DNA from: Corynebacterium hansenii
Lineage (GTDB): Bacteria > Actinomycetota > Actinomycetes > Mycobacteriales > Mycobacteriaceae
Assembly: GCF_030408795.1 (NCBI RefSeq)
Contig: NZ_CP047211.1
Span: 1,364,001 to 1,428,000, forward strand
Length of the DNA: 64,000 bases
Direction of reading: 5' to 3'
Of this stretch, positions 18,056 through 26,867 are shown one piece after another (the first letter of the stretch is position 1; the number at the start of each line of letters is the position of its first letter). A model generated the notes under the pieces. That model saw nothing but the letters and a program-made list of their open reading frames with translations. It was not told the origin of the DNA and made no database searches. The position numbers and the translations under genes are program-made.

Positions 18056-19030
18056 ATGTCCGCCAGCAACGCGCCCGACCGCCGACCCCGAACGATCATC
18101 CTCGACTGCGATCCCGGCCACGACGACGCCGTGGCCATCCTCCTGGCCGCCGGCGACCCGGCGATCGACCTGAAGGGGATCACGACCATCGGCGGCAACC
18201 AGACGCTCGAAAAGGTCACCCGCAACGCCCGCACCGTCCTGACCATCGCCGGAATCGCCGACGTTCCCGTCTACGCCGGCTGCACGCGCCCCCTCGTCCG
18301 CGAGGGCGTCGTCGCCGCGGAGGTCCACGGGGACTCCGGCATGGACGTGCACGGTTACGCCCTGCCCGAGCCGACGGTGCCGCTTGACGACGTCCATGCG
18401 GTCGACTTCATCATCGACACGATCATGTCCGAGCCGCCCGGGACGGTGACGCTGGTGCCCACGGGGCCGCTGACGAACATCGCCATGGCCGCGCGCAAGG
18501 AACCCGCCATCGTTGACCGCGTCGCCGAAGTGGTGCTCATGGGCGGCGGCTACCACGAGGGCAACAAGACCGCCGTCGCCGAATTCAACATCTGCGTCGA
18601 CCCCGAAGCCGCGCACATCGTCTTCAATGAGCGTTGGCCGCTGACCATGGTCGGCCTGGACCTCACGCACCAGGCGCTGGCGACGCCCGAGGTGGAGGAG
18701 CGGATCAAGGCCATCGGCTCCGACACCGCTGACTTCGTGGTCGGCCTGATCGGGTTCTTCCGCGAGGCGTACCGCGAGAACCAGGGGTTCGACGACCCGC
18801 CGGTGCATGATCCGTGCGCCGTGGCGTACCTCATCGACCCCGCGGTGGTGTCCACGCAAAAGGTGCCGCTGGACGTCGAGCTCTGCGGCGCACTGACCAC
18901 GGGCATGACCGTGGCCGACTTCCGGCCGCCGATCCCGGAGGATTGCACAACCCAGGTGGCGGTGAAGCTCGACCACGGGAAGTTCTGGGACATGGTCGAG
19001 GCCGCGATCCGGGCGGTGCCCGGCCGCTGA
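18056..19030 (+). CDS. Nucleoside hydrolase (IunH/RihA-C family)
   Basis: A 324-residue cytoplasmic enzyme that cleaves the N-glycosidic bond of ribonucleosides for purine or pyrimidine salvage. The calcium-binding N-terminal signature is clear: ILDCDPGHDDAVA, with Asp at about 19, 23 and 24. The segment VPTGPLTNIA, the VLMGGG turn and the catalytic HDPCAVAYL near residue 260 are also family hallmarks. GAAGGAG lies six bases before the ATG. The gene stands alone, facing a convergent lipase gene. Its start lies about 130 bases beyond the defence operon promoter, so it marks the right edge of the accessory block. Substrate preference (inosine, uridine or broad) cannot be settled from sequence. 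Confidence 0.9.
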   Translation: MSASNAPDRRPRTIILDCDPGHDDAVAILLAAGDPAIDLKGITTIGGNQTLEKVTRNARTVLTIAGIADVPVYAGCTRPLVREGVVAAEVHGDSGMDVHGYALPEPTVPLDDVHAVDFIIDTIMSEPPGTVTLVPTGPLTNIAMAARKEPAIVDRVAEVVLMGGGYHEGNKTAVAEFNICVDPEAAHIVFNERWPLTMVGLDLTHQALATPEVEERIKAIGSDTADFVVGLIGFFREAYRENQGFDDPPVHDPCAVAYLIDPAVVSTQKVPLDVELCGALTTGMTVADFRPPIPEDCTTQVAVKLDHGKFWDMVEAAIRAVPGR

Positions 19031-19104
19031 CGACTCCCGGGAGCCAGGGCAGTGCGCTTTGGCTCGGCTGTCCGGCCCCGTCGCGAAGCCTCGGCTCCGT
19101 TCGA

Positions 19105-20619
19105 CTAGCGCCTCGGCCGGTCGGCCACCCCATCGGCGGGGTTCGACGGAGTTTCGCCCGCGCCGTCCGCCCCCGCCTCGTCTCCGCCCGTGCCGCCGAC
19201 CTCATCGGCGGACACGTTCGACGGCGACGACGCGGAGCCGGACCCCGAACCCGAGCTGCCCGCCGAGCCGGTCGTCGAGGTCACCCCGAAGCGCTCCATG
19301 ATCCAGTCCTTGGCGGTTTCGAAGCCCTCGAACATCGGGATGGCGTGGCCGAGGACGCTGCCCGGAAGCGCCGGCGGCAGCGGAATGGAGCGGAACTCGA
19401 CGTCCGCGCCGAGGTCCGACCAATGCCGGGCGAGCTCCTCGGCCTGGTCGTGGGGAATGACGTCGTCGGTGACGTTGTTGGCCACGAACACCGGCGCGTT
19501 CGGCGCCATCGTGCCGATGTACTGGTCGTCGACCATCGCGCGCAGGCGCGGGTTCGTCTCGATGACCTGCGTGAGGCTCGATCCGTCGGTGGTCAGCAGG
19601 GACGTGGCGTTCGGGACGGTCGGGCCGATGGGGCCCAACGAGATGGCGCTGTCGGCCAGGCACTGCCGCGCCGTGGTCGTCAGCACCGCGTCGCCGATCG
19701 GGTTCATCAGCTCATCGACTTCCCCGCGGTGCTCCGGGTACCGCTCGAGCAGGCCGTTGATGGTGTAACCCAGCACGCCGACGATGAGGGTGTTCTCCAC
19801 GGCGCCGGCGACCTTCGCCAGATTCGCCGGCGGCGCACCGGCGAACGTGCCGCGGACGTCGACGTCGGGTGCGTACGTGCCGGCCAACTCGGCGGCGGAG
19901 GCCGCGGCACCTCCGCCCTGGGAGTAGCCCCAGAACGCCACGGGCGCCTTCGCCTCGCCGGTGAGCTCCGGGATGGCGCGGGCGGCGTCGAGAAGCGCAT
20001 GCCCCTGATCCAGGCGATTCATGTACGTGTGCATGCCCGGGGTGCCCAAACCGATGTAGTCGGACATGACCACGCGGACGCCGTCGGCCAACAGGGTGTT
20101 GGCGAACAACAGCTCGTAGTTCAGGCCGATCGACGGTTGCGCCGGATCCAGGCCGAGCATGGTGGGGGCGAGGCGCGACGGGGCGCACTGGTCGCCCTGG
20201 CCGATGGTGCCCGAACCCATGACCACCGTCGGGCGGGGCCCTTCGCCCTTCCACTCGGCGATGGGTTCGAACTCCATGCCGGTCACGGCCACGGGATCGC
20301 CGTGCTGCGTGGTCGACGTGTACATGAACCGCTTCGCCTTGCCGGGCCACGGGGCGCCGGTGTTGGGAAGCGTGATGGCCAGCTGCATGGGCTCGGATCG
20401 GATCACCGACCCCGGCGTCGACGGGATCTGCTCCGGCGGCATGTAAAACGCGTTCGCGCCGGAGAAATCGGCGGCGCTCTCCGAAAGCGACAGGCTCTGG
20501 GGGACGGCCATCGGCTGAGCATGGGCCGCGGGCGCCGCCGTGAGCGAAGCGCCGGCGATGGCGGCGGCCAGTGCCGCCGCAACGGCGGCGCGGCGGGTGC
20601 GGTGGGAGGAAGAAGACAC
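19105..20619 (-). CDS. Secreted LIP-family triacylglycerol lipase
   Basis: A 504-residue alpha/beta hydrolase of the secretory lipase (LIP) family. From the GTG at 20617-20619, with GGAG six bases upstream, the protein starts with a Sec signal peptide: basic HRTRR, an alanine-rich core and a likely cut after AHA. The nucleophile elbow is GYSQGGGA. Asp in DDVIPHDQA and His in GHAIP complete a likely catalytic triad. VMSDYIGLGTPGMHTYMNRL is a family block shared with the paralogue at 29487-30899. The last 60 residues are a Ser/Gly/Asp-rich tail of unknown use, perhaps for cell-wall retention. It is divergent from a ceramidase gene, and the pair would release fatty acids from host lipids outside the cell. 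Confidence 0.88.
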   Translation of the reverse strand: MSSSSHRTRRAAVAAALAAAIAGASLTAAPAAHAQPMAVPQSLSLSESAADFSGANAFYMPPEQIPSTPGSVIRSEPMQLAITLPNTGAPWPGKAKRFMYTSTTQHGDPVAVTGMEFEPIAEWKGEGPRPTVVMGSGTIGQGDQCAPSRLAPTMLGLDPAQPSIGLNYELLFANTLLADGVRVVMSDYIGLGTPGMHTYMNRLDQGHALLDAARAIPELTGEAKAPVAFWGYSQGGGAAASAAELAGTYAPDVDVRGTFAGAPPANLAKVAGAVENTLIVGVLGYTINGLLERYPEHRGEVDELMNPIGDAVLTTTARQCLADSAISLGPIGPTVPNATSLLTTDGSSLTQVIETNPRLRAMVDDQYIGTMAPNAPVFVANNVTDDVIPHDQAEELARHWSDLGADVEFRSIPLPPALPGSVLGHAIPMFEGFETAKDWIMERFGVTSTTGSAGSSGSGSGSASSPSNVSADEVGGTGGDEAGADGAGETPSNPADGVADRPRR

Positions 20620-20873
20620 GATTGCTCCTGGTCGAGAAGGGCGGATGTGCGGGCTGCGCGTGGTCGGGGACGTCGGGACCGCATGGCGCCGTGAGACGCT
20701 TCCGGACGCTCGAACGTCGTTGACCCGGCTAAAATATTTCATATTTGCAATAGTCTCTACCCCGATATGGTCCATTCGCTGAATTTTCGGCGAAATTACA
20801 CACAAGTGAGGGGTGTCACATTAAGGTTCACCTGAGAATTTGCGGCCGAACGAACTTCAAGGGGACACCACGC

Positions 20874-22946
20874 ATGAACGACGCCATCCGCCGAATCCCG
20901 ACCATGCCGCGCCGGGCATTTCTCGGAGCCTCCGCCGCCGCGACCGCGATGGGCGCGGCGCTGGCCGCGAACCTGGGCGGGCCCGCGACCGCCAATGCCC
21001 GTCCGGCCGCCGACGGGGGATCGGGTGCGACGTCGAGCGTGCCCATGACCGTCGGCCGCGGCATGGCGGACATGACCGGCGAGCCGCTCGGCGCCGGCAT
21101 GAACGGCTACGCGGTGCCCTCCCAGCAGGCGGCGGGCCTGCGGCAGCGGCAGTTCGCGCGCGCCTTCGTCTTCGACGACGGAAAGGGCGGCCGCGTCGCG
21201 CACGTCACCGCCGACATGGGACTGATGTTCCAGTCGATCCAGCTGGAGGTGCTGCGCAGGCTGCGGGCCCGCTTCGGCGACGTCTACCACGAGGGCAACG
21301 TGCTCATCGGCGCCTCGCACACCCACGTCGCACCGGGCGGCACCTCCGGCCACCTCATGGTCGACCTGACCACTGTCGGCTTCCGGCCCATCACGTTCGA
21401 GGCGACCGTCGCCGGCATCGTCCTGGCCATCGAGCGCGCCGACGCCGACATGGCGCCCTCCCGCATCGCCCTGACCCGCGGGACCGTCGCCGACGCCGGC
21501 GTCAACCGCTCCAAGGCCGCGTTCGACCGGAACCCCGACTCCGACAAGTCGGTGTTCCCCGACGGGGTGGACCGCGAGTCCGTGACCCTGCACGTGCTTC
21601 GCGACGGCGGGGCGGTCGGCCTGATCAACTGGTACGGCATCCACCCGACGACGTTCGGGCCCGAGCACAAGATCGTCTCGGGCGACAACAAGGGCTACGC
21701 CGCCTGGCTCGCCGAGCACAAGGCCGGCGTCGACCATTCCAACCCGGCCGACGCGCCGTACGTCGCGGCTTTCGCCATGTCGACGCCCGGCGACGTCAGC
21801 CCCAACCACGGCCTGGAGCCCAACACCGGCCCGGCCGCAGGCAACGAATACGAATCGGCGCGGATCCTCGGCCGGCGGCAGCTGGACGGCGTCGCGGGCC
21901 GCGCGATCGCGTTGGCCGGCGGCGGCATCGACTCCCGCCACCGGTGGGTGGACATGCGCGACGTCAAGATCGAGGGGCGGTTCACCCCGGACGGCCAGCC
22001 GGGGACGACGGGCCCGGCGATCCTGGGCGCCGCCTTCGCGGCATCCTCGCAGGAGGACGGCGGTGGCGAACCCGCGCTCGGCTTCAACGAGGGCTCCCGC
22101 GGCGGCACGCCCTGGGTGCAGCAGGTCAATAAGGTCGCCGTGCCCGCGTCCGCATCGGCGATCCACGGCGCCAAGGAGAACCTGCTGCCCGTCGGCTACA
22201 TCCCCGGCATGGTGCAGCAGACCCACCTGTTCCACCTGCACCGCATCGGCGGCATCGTCATCGCATCGCTGGCGTTCGAGCCGACCGTCGTCGCCGGGCT
22301 GCGCATGCGCCGCGCCATCGCCGAAGCGCTCGACGTTCCCATGGAGGTCGTCATCGTCCAGGGTTACGTGTCCGGCTACGGCCACTACATGACCACCCCG
22401 GAAGAGTACGACCAGCAGGACTACGAGGGCGGGGCCACGATCTTCGGGCGCCTGACGCTGCCCGCCGCCACCCAGATCCTCGATGGCCTGGCCACGGCGA
22501 TGGCCTCCGGGGTGCCCGTCGACGCGGGCGCCGCCGAAGGTGACCTGACCGGGAAGATCCCGCCGTCGCCCGTGGGCAGCCCGCTGGTCGACGTCGCCCC
22601 CGCCGGCAAGCGGTTCGGCGAGGTCCTGACCGCCCCCGACGGCCCGGTCGCCGCGGGAACGGCGGTGGCCGTCGCGTTCGCCGGCGCCAACCCGAATTCG
22701 GATCTTCGGCATGAATCGGGGTTCCTGTCCGTCGAAAAGCAGGACGGGACCCGGATCGCCGACGATTCGCACGAGGCGACCGTGATCGAATTCGCCGTCG
22801 ATGGAGCGTCGACCACCACGACCATCACCTGGGACACAGCCGGGGCCGAGCCGGGCGACTACGTCATCCGGTACCGGGGGTCGGCCCGGGGCATCGGCGG
22901 CGACCTGAGCCCCTTCGAGGGCGAAGCCCCGGTCACCGTGGAATGA
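20874..22946 (+). CDS. Tat-exported neutral/alkaline ceramidase
   Basis: A 690-residue enzyme of the neutral ceramidase family, which hydrolyses ceramide to sphingosine and a fatty acid. The N-terminus carries a twin-arginine signal, PRRAFLGASAAATAMGAALA. Zinc ligands are suggested by ASHTHVAPGG and YGIHPTTFG. The nucleophile motif appears as GDVSPN near residues 304-309, matching the GDxSPN of bacterial ceramidases. A C-terminal beta-rich domain follows. AAGGGGA precedes the ATG by about ten bases. It is divergent from the LIP lipase across an AT-rich 250-base gap that probably holds both promoters. Corynebacteria are not known to make ceramides themselves, so I infer a host (skin or mucosal) substrate. 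Confidence 0.88.
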   Translation: MNDAIRRIPTMPRRAFLGASAAATAMGAALAANLGGPATANARPAADGGSGATSSVPMTVGRGMADMTGEPLGAGMNGYAVPSQQAAGLRQRQFARAFVFDDGKGGRVAHVTADMGLMFQSIQLEVLRRLRARFGDVYHEGNVLIGASHTHVAPGGTSGHLMVDLTTVGFRPITFEATVAGIVLAIERADADMAPSRIALTRGTVADAGVNRSKAAFDRNPDSDKSVFPDGVDRESVTLHVLRDGGAVGLINWYGIHPTTFGPEHKIVSGDNKGYAAWLAEHKAGVDHSNPADAPYVAAFAMSTPGDVSPNHGLEPNTGPAAGNEYESARILGRRQLDGVAGRAIALAGGGIDSRHRWVDMRDVKIEGRFTPDGQPGTTGPAILGAAFAASSQEDGGGEPALGFNEGSRGGTPWVQQVNKVAVPASASAIHGAKENLLPVGYIPGMVQQTHLFHLHRIGGIVIASLAFEPTVVAGLRMRRAIAEALDVPMEVVIVQGYVSGYGHYMTTPEEYDQQDYEGGATIFGRLTLPAATQILDGLATAMASGVPVDAGAAEGDLTGKIPPSPVGSPLVDVAPAGKRFGEVLTAPDGPVAAGTAVAVAFAGANPNSDLRHESGFLSVEKQDGTRIADDSHEATVIEFAVDGASTTTTITWDTAGAEPGDYVIRYRGSARGIGGDLSPFEGEAPVTVE

Positions 22947-23037
22947 CCGGCGGACGACTCGCCGGAAGGTCCGCCCTGCGGGCGATACCCCGAAGATTTA
23001 CACTGGGATACCTGTTTGACCTACGAATGGAGTCCAC

Positions 23038-24351
23038 ATGACCGATGACAAGGGCCGCCCCGACGGCGGCAACGCAAACGGCGGCGAAGGCGCCGCCGAC
23101 GGCAATGGGCGGGATCCGTACGGTCAAAGCCACGGATACGGCCAGAACGGGAATCAGGGGCAGGATCCCTACGGATCCCAGGGGCACGGCCAGACCGGTT
23201 ACGGGCAGCAGGGCTACGGCCAGGATGCGTATGGCCAGCAGGGATACGACCAGAACGCATACGGTCAGCAGGGCCAGCAGGGGTACGGCCAGCAAGGATA
23301 CGACCAGAACGCATACGGTCAGCAGGGCCAGCAGGGCTACGCCCAGCAGGGATATGGCCAGGATGCCTACGGCCAGCAGGGCTACGGCCACGCCGGGTAC
23401 CAGGGCCACGACCAGTCCGGCTACCAGGCCTACGGCGCTTACCAGGGCGAGGGGCAGTGGGGCCAGCAGTCCTTCGGCGATCCCGGCCCCGGTGTGGCGC
23501 AGCCCGGCGGTGAATTGCCGCCGACGTCGCCGGTGATGTCCGGCCCGTCCCAATTCAACGTCACCCAGCCGATCTCGACCGCCTTCAGGCGCGTCAACGC
23601 GAACATCGGCCCGTGGCTCGGGTTCTCGGCGGCTGCGGGCGCCGTGTTCCTCGCCGCCTACACGGTGTTCGCTTTTTTCTTCATCGGAACCGCCATGACG
23701 ACCGTCAACATCATCGATGGCGCCTCGTCCGATCCCTCTTCCATAGTCTCCCGTTGGGGCACCGGTGTCGGCGTGCTGATGGTCGGATTTCTCGTGGGTT
23801 ACGCGTTGCTCGGGGCCCTCGGTTTCGTGATCTCGATGTTCGCGAACCGAGGCGCATTCGAGGAAATCGACGGACGCATGCCCGGCTTCGCCACCTTCTT
23901 CCGGGTCAACCGATGGGGTTCGCTGGTGGGCGCGGCGGCCCTCACCGTCGTCATCGCGTTGGTCGCGCAGCTTCCCGGTTACTTGCTGAGTTTCCTCGTC
24001 GGCTCCACGGCCGACGGCACCGGCGGCGGCTCGGCCCTGTTCACCTTCTTCGCGTACCTTCTCAGCCTCGTCTTCGGTCTGGCGATCCTCCCGATCGTGA
24101 GCCTGGTTCCGTTGCTGGTGATGGACGGACGGTCGAAGGTGCTCGAGGCGCCCGGCGTGGCCTGGAACCTGGTCAAGGACCGGTACTGGCCCGTGCTCGG
24201 TTCGTTGATCCTCGCCGCCCTGGTCGGATTCGTCGGCATCTTCGCCTGCTTCATCGGCCTCATATACACCATCCCGATCCAGACCGTCGCCTACGTGGAG
24301 ATCTACCGCCAGCTGATCGGCGGGCGCCGCCCGGTGCCCATCGTGTCGTAG
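23038..24351 (+). CDS. Polytopic membrane protein with YGQQG-repeat N-terminal tail
   Basis: A 437-residue protein in two parts. Residues 1 to about 165 are low-complexity and disordered, made of units such as [16 protein letters not shown], with very high Gly, Gln and Tyr. The rest has about six membrane helices and resembles uncharacterised actinobacterial integral membrane proteins. The second part includes a cytoplasmic stretch [24 protein letters not shown] lies seven bases before the ATG. The gene follows the ceramidase by 91 bases, perhaps in one transcript. Gln/Tyr-rich tails are known to self-associate and may recruit partners, but no function is known here. A strong bidirectional terminator separates it from the convergent ahpD. 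Confidence 0.8.
   Translation: MTDDKGRPDGGNANGGEGAADGNGRDPYGQSHGYGQNGNQGQDPYGSQGHGQTGYGQQGYGQDAYGQQGYDQNAYGQQGQQGYGQQGYDQNAYGQQGQQGYAQQGYGQDAYGQQGYGHAGYQGHDQSGYQAYGAYQGEGQWGQQSFGDPGPGVAQPGGELPPTSPVMSGPSQFNVTQPISTAFRRVNANIGPWLGFSAAAGAVFLAAYTVFAFFFIGTAMTTVNIIDGASSDPSSIVSRWGTGVGVLMVGFLVGYALLGALGFVISMFANRGAFEEIDGRMPGFATFFRVNRWGSLVGAAALTVVIALVAQLPGYLLSFLVGSTADGTGGGSALFTFFAYLLSLVFGLAILPIVSLVPLLVMDGRSKVLEAPGVAWNLVKDRYWPVLGSLILAALVGFVGIFACFIGLIYTIPIQTVAYVEIYRQLIGGRRPVPIVS
23194..23396. repeat. In-frame tandem repeat coding for the YGQQG tail
   Basis: Codons for Tyr-Gly-Gln-Gln-Gly recur throughout. A 54-base (18-codon) unit is duplicated: bases 23242-23281 are identical to 23296-23335. Shorter 15- to 27-base units flank it. 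All spacings are multiples of three, so copy-number change would alter tail length without a frameshift. Confidence 0.8.
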
Positions 24352-24401
24352 TCTCCCCGACGTTCCGCGCCCCTCCACGGGGCCGTGGGCGTCGCAAAGC
24401 G

Positions 24402-24450
24402 AAAAGCCGCCGCACCCTCCCGGAAAACCGGGGGAGTGCGGCGGCCTTTT
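24402..24450. terminator. Bidirectional intrinsic terminator
   Basis: GCCGCCGCAC and the following C-rich bases pair with a matching G-rich arm across an AAAA loop, giving a stem of about 18 pairs with one or two mismatches. TTTT follows on the plus strand and AAAA precedes, so it serves both the membrane-protein gene and the convergent ahpD. Confidence 0.85.
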
Positions 24451-24475
24451 GCGGTGCCGCGAAACGACGGTGCGT

Positions 24476-25000
24476 TTAGCGCGCGCCCTCGATCTGGACG
24501 GCCTGCGCGACGGCCTGCACGACCGACGCGACCTTCACGGCCTCCCACACCTGCTCCTTGGTCAGACCCTCCTCGCGGACGGTCTTGTCGTGCGCCACGG
24601 CGCAGAACTCGCAGCCGTTGATGGTGGACACGGCCAGGGCCCACAGTTCGAAGTCGGCCTTCTCGACGCCCGGCTTGGAGATGATGTTCATCCGCAGACC
24701 CATCTTGACGTTCGCGAAGTCGTCGCCCAGCCAGTGCTTGGCGCGGTAGGCCACGTTGTTCATGGCCATCACCGTGGCGGCGCCGGCGGCGGCGTCGAAC
24801 GCCTCGTCCGACAGGTGCTCGCGGGCCTCCTCGGCAATCTCGGAGAACACGGTGTCGTTGCGGGTGGCGGCGGCGCACGCCAGGAGGGTGCCCCACAGCT
24901 GCTGCTCGTTGAGCTCCGTCGAGCGGGTCAGCGAGCCCAGGTTCAGCTTCTGATCCTTGGCGTATTCCGGCAGACCGGAGCGCAGATTATCGATGCTCAT
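24476..25000 (-). CDS. ahpD: Alkyl hydroperoxide reductase AhpD
   Basis: A 174-residue alkylhydroperoxidase of the carboxymuconolactone decarboxylase fold. The active-site motif [11 protein letters not shown] holds the two redox cysteines (C-x-x-C) and the His needed for the proton relay. In mycobacteria AhpD passes electrons from dihydrolipoamide systems to AhpC, and the family length (about 177 residues) agrees. It begins three bases after ahpC ends, so the two are co-transcribed. The product should act in the cytoplasm against organic peroxides and peroxynitrite. Confidence 0.95.
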   Translation of the reverse strand: MSIDNLRSGLPEYAKDQKLNLGSLTRSTELNEQQLWGTLLACAAATRNDTVFSEIAEEAREHLSDEAFDAAAGAATVMAMNNVAYRAKHWLGDDFANVKMGLRMNIISKPGVEKADFELWALAVSTINGCEFCAVAHDKTVREEGLTKEQVWEAVKVASVVQAVAQAVQIEGAR

Positions 25001-25003
25001 GTA

Positions 25004-25600
25004 TTACTTCAGCTCCTGCTTGAGGACGTCCATCTTGTCGATGTTCTTGGTCGGGTCGTTCTTCTGCCAGTTGCAGGCGCAGACCTCCTCCGACTGCAGG
25101 GCGTCCAGAACGCGGAGGACCTCGTCGACGTTGCGGCCGACGGCGTCCGGGGTGACGGACACGAACTGGATGACGCCATCCGGGTCGATGATGAAGGTGG
25201 CGCGGTCGGCGACGCCATCGGCGTTCTCGACGCCCAGGGCGCGCATCAGGTCGTGGCGCACGTCGGCGAACATCGGGAACGGCACGTCGAGGAGCTCCTC
25301 GTGGGTGGCGCGCCAGTTGAAGTGGGAGAACTCGTTGTCGCCGGAACCGCCGAGGACGATGGTGTCGCGGTCCTCGAACTCCTCGTTCAGCTTGCCGAAC
25401 GCGGCGATCTCGGTCGGGCAGACGAAGGTGAAGTCCTTCGGGTAGAAGAAGACGATCTTCCACTTGCCCTCGTACGAGTTGTTGGTGACCTGCTCGAAGT
25501 AGTCGTCGGGCGAGGCGGCGTTGGCCTCGCGGAGGTTGCCGCCCTTCAGGGCGGTGAGATCGAACTCGGGGAACTGGTCGCCAACGGTGAGCAGAGCCAT
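25004..25600 (-). CDS. ahpC: Alkyl hydroperoxide reductase AhpC (2-Cys peroxiredoxin)
   Basis: A 198-residue peroxiredoxin that reduces hydrogen peroxide, organic peroxides and peroxynitrite. The peroxidatic cysteine lies in FTFVCPTE at about residue 61. The C-terminal cysteines in EEVCACNW, near 174-176, fit the mycobacterial type reduced by AhpD. The ATG at 25600 follows a near-perfect Shine-Dalgarno sequence, AGGAGG, about six bases upstream. A longer in-frame extension has no support. It is the first gene of the ahpCD operon, is divergent from oxyR, and has a good sigma-A promoter at 25766-25794. Confidence 0.97.
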   Translation of the reverse strand: MALLTVGDQFPEFDLTALKGGNLREANAASPDDYFEQVTNNSYEGKWKIVFFYPKDFTFVCPTEIAAFGKLNEEFEDRDTIVLGGSGDNEFSHFNWRATHEELLDVPFPMFADVRHDLMRALGVENADGVADRATFIIDPDGVIQFVSVTPDAVGRNVDEVLRVLDALQSEEVCACNWQKNDPTKNIDKMDVLKQELK

Positions 25601-25765
25601 GTGAATCCTCCTAGGGGATCGGCTTCGGTGTCGAATGTGATTCGTACGTTGCAGACGGCGTGCAAGGCGATCGGTCCCAAATGCGTACCCGATGGGGGTA
25701 GATGACGTGTCCCCCTGGGACGGGTGCCACCTGGCCAAACAATCGCTCCAACCGGTGCGAAAGCC

Positions 25766-25794
25766 ATTATGCCTATGAAACCCCGGTACGTCAA
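25766..25794 (-). promoter_or_regulatory. Candidate sigma-A promoter of ahpCD
   Basis: On the minus strand TTGACG (25789-25794) is followed by a 17-base spacer and CATAAT (25766-25771), about 165 bases before the ahpC start codon. Both hexamers are close to consensus. The spacer and the -10 region contain one arm of an inverted repeat that may bind OxyR. Confidence 0.6.
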
Positions 25795-25833
25795 GAGGAA
25801 ATCCGAAACAGTGTCGTGTACGCTTATAGGCAT
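25769..25833. promoter_or_regulatory. Candidate OxyR half-sites between oxyR and ahpC
   Basis: ATGCCTAT (25769-25776) and its exact complement ATAGGCAT (25826-25833) face each other 49 bases apart. One arm overlaps the ahpC -10 box and the other the oxyR start codon. CTTATAGGC in the right arm recalls the CTTATCGGC half of mycobacterial OxyR sites. This would allow activation of ahpCD and autoregulation of oxyR. It is a by-eye match. Confidence 0.35.
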
Positions 25834-26770
25834 GCGTAATCGCGAATACCGCCCCACCCTGCCGCAGCTCCGCGCATTCGTCGCGATCGCCGACACCGGC
25901 CATTTCGGCCAGGCCGCCCAGCGGCTCGGCATCTCCCAGCCCTCCCTTTCACAGGCCCTGTCCACCCTCGAAGGGGGCCTCGGCGTCCAGCTCGTCGAGC
26001 GCTCGACCCGGCGGGTGCTGGTGACCCCGCTCGGCCGGGGCATCCTGCCGTACGCCCGCCAGGTGTCGGAGATCGTCGACGACATCGTCGCCCGCGCCTC
26101 CGGCCGCACCGATGAGCTGGCCGGCCCGCTGGCCATCGGCTTCATTCCCACGATCGCGCCGTACATCCTCCCGAATTTCCTGGTGAACGTCCGCGAGGAA
26201 CTGCCGGAGCTCGAGCCCCGAATAGTCGAGGAGCCGACCGCGCACCTCATCGAGGCCCTGCGCTCCGGCGCCATCGACGCCGCCGTGCTGGCGCTGCCGT
26301 CGGGCGTGTCGTCCTTCGCCGAAACCCCGCTGTACGAGGAAGAGTTCCATCTGGTCCTGCCCGAGGGGCATAAGCTCGCCGGGCGCGACGACGTTCCCCT
26401 GGACGTCCTCGGCGACTTGGACCTGCTTCTGCTTGACGACGGCCACTGCCTCCGCGATCAGGTCCTGGACCTGTGCCGCCGCGTGGACGCGCAGCGGGAC
26501 GACACCCTCGGCCTGGAGACGCGCGCGGCGTCCCTGTCGACCGTCGTGCAGTGCGTCGCCGGAGGCCTCGGCGAGACTCTGGTCCCGGCCTCCGCCCTGA
26601 AGGTCGAGGCGCAGCGGCCCGGCCTGGCCACCGCCCGCTTCGAGGGGCCGTCGCGCCCCGGCCGCACCATCGGCCTGGTCCACCGCGCCTCCTCCGTGCG
26701 CGGCGACGAGTTCTCCCGCATCGGCGATCTGGTCAAGCAGTCCTACGAGAAGGCCATCGCGGACCTCTGA
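25832..26770 (+). CDS. oxyR: Peroxide-sensing LysR-type regulator OxyR
   Basis: A 312-residue LysR-type transcription factor. The N-terminal winged helix-turn-helix includes FGQAAQRLGISQPSLSQAL. The C-terminal effector domain has GHCLRDQVLDLC near residues 204-215, which matches the C199/C208 disulfide pair of E. coli OxyR, so it should sense hydrogen peroxide. The ATG at 25832 is preferred over longer upstream starts because the protein then begins MRNREYRPTLPQLR like its relatives. The start codon overlaps one candidate OxyR half-site. It is divergent from ahpCD, the standard target. An actinobacterial OxyR may repress as well as activate. Confidence 0.93.
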   Translation: MRNREYRPTLPQLRAFVAIADTGHFGQAAQRLGISQPSLSQALSTLEGGLGVQLVERSTRRVLVTPLGRGILPYARQVSEIVDDIVARASGRTDELAGPLAIGFIPTIAPYILPNFLVNVREELPELEPRIVEEPTAHLIEALRSGAIDAAVLALPSGVSSFAETPLYEEEFHLVLPEGHKLAGRDDVPLDVLGDLDLLLLDDGHCLRDQVLDLCRRVDAQRDDTLGLETRAASLSTVVQCVAGGLGETLVPASALKVEAQRPGLATARFEGPSRPGRTIGLVHRASSVRGDEFSRIGDLVKQSYEKAIADL

Positions 26771-26867
26771 TCCGCGGGCCCACGGGGGAGCGGGCGCGCG
26801 CCCGGGGGAGAGCGGCGCCCGCGGGGAGGGGGGACCGTACCCCGCCAGCAGGAGAAGGCGCGGTCCG

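Noticed and set aside
22947..23037. Possible terminator GGCGGAC...GTCCGCC after the ceramidase gene
   Set aside because: Seven-pair stem with no T-run; too weak to call, and the next gene may be co-transcribed.
23194..23396. Repeats that might be a CRISPR array
   Set aside because: Repeats are in-frame coding sequence with no unique spacers and no cas genes.
26771..26867. GC-rich palindromes after oxyR as a terminator
   Set aside because: Several short self-complementary runs exist, but none has a clear stem-loop with a T-run.
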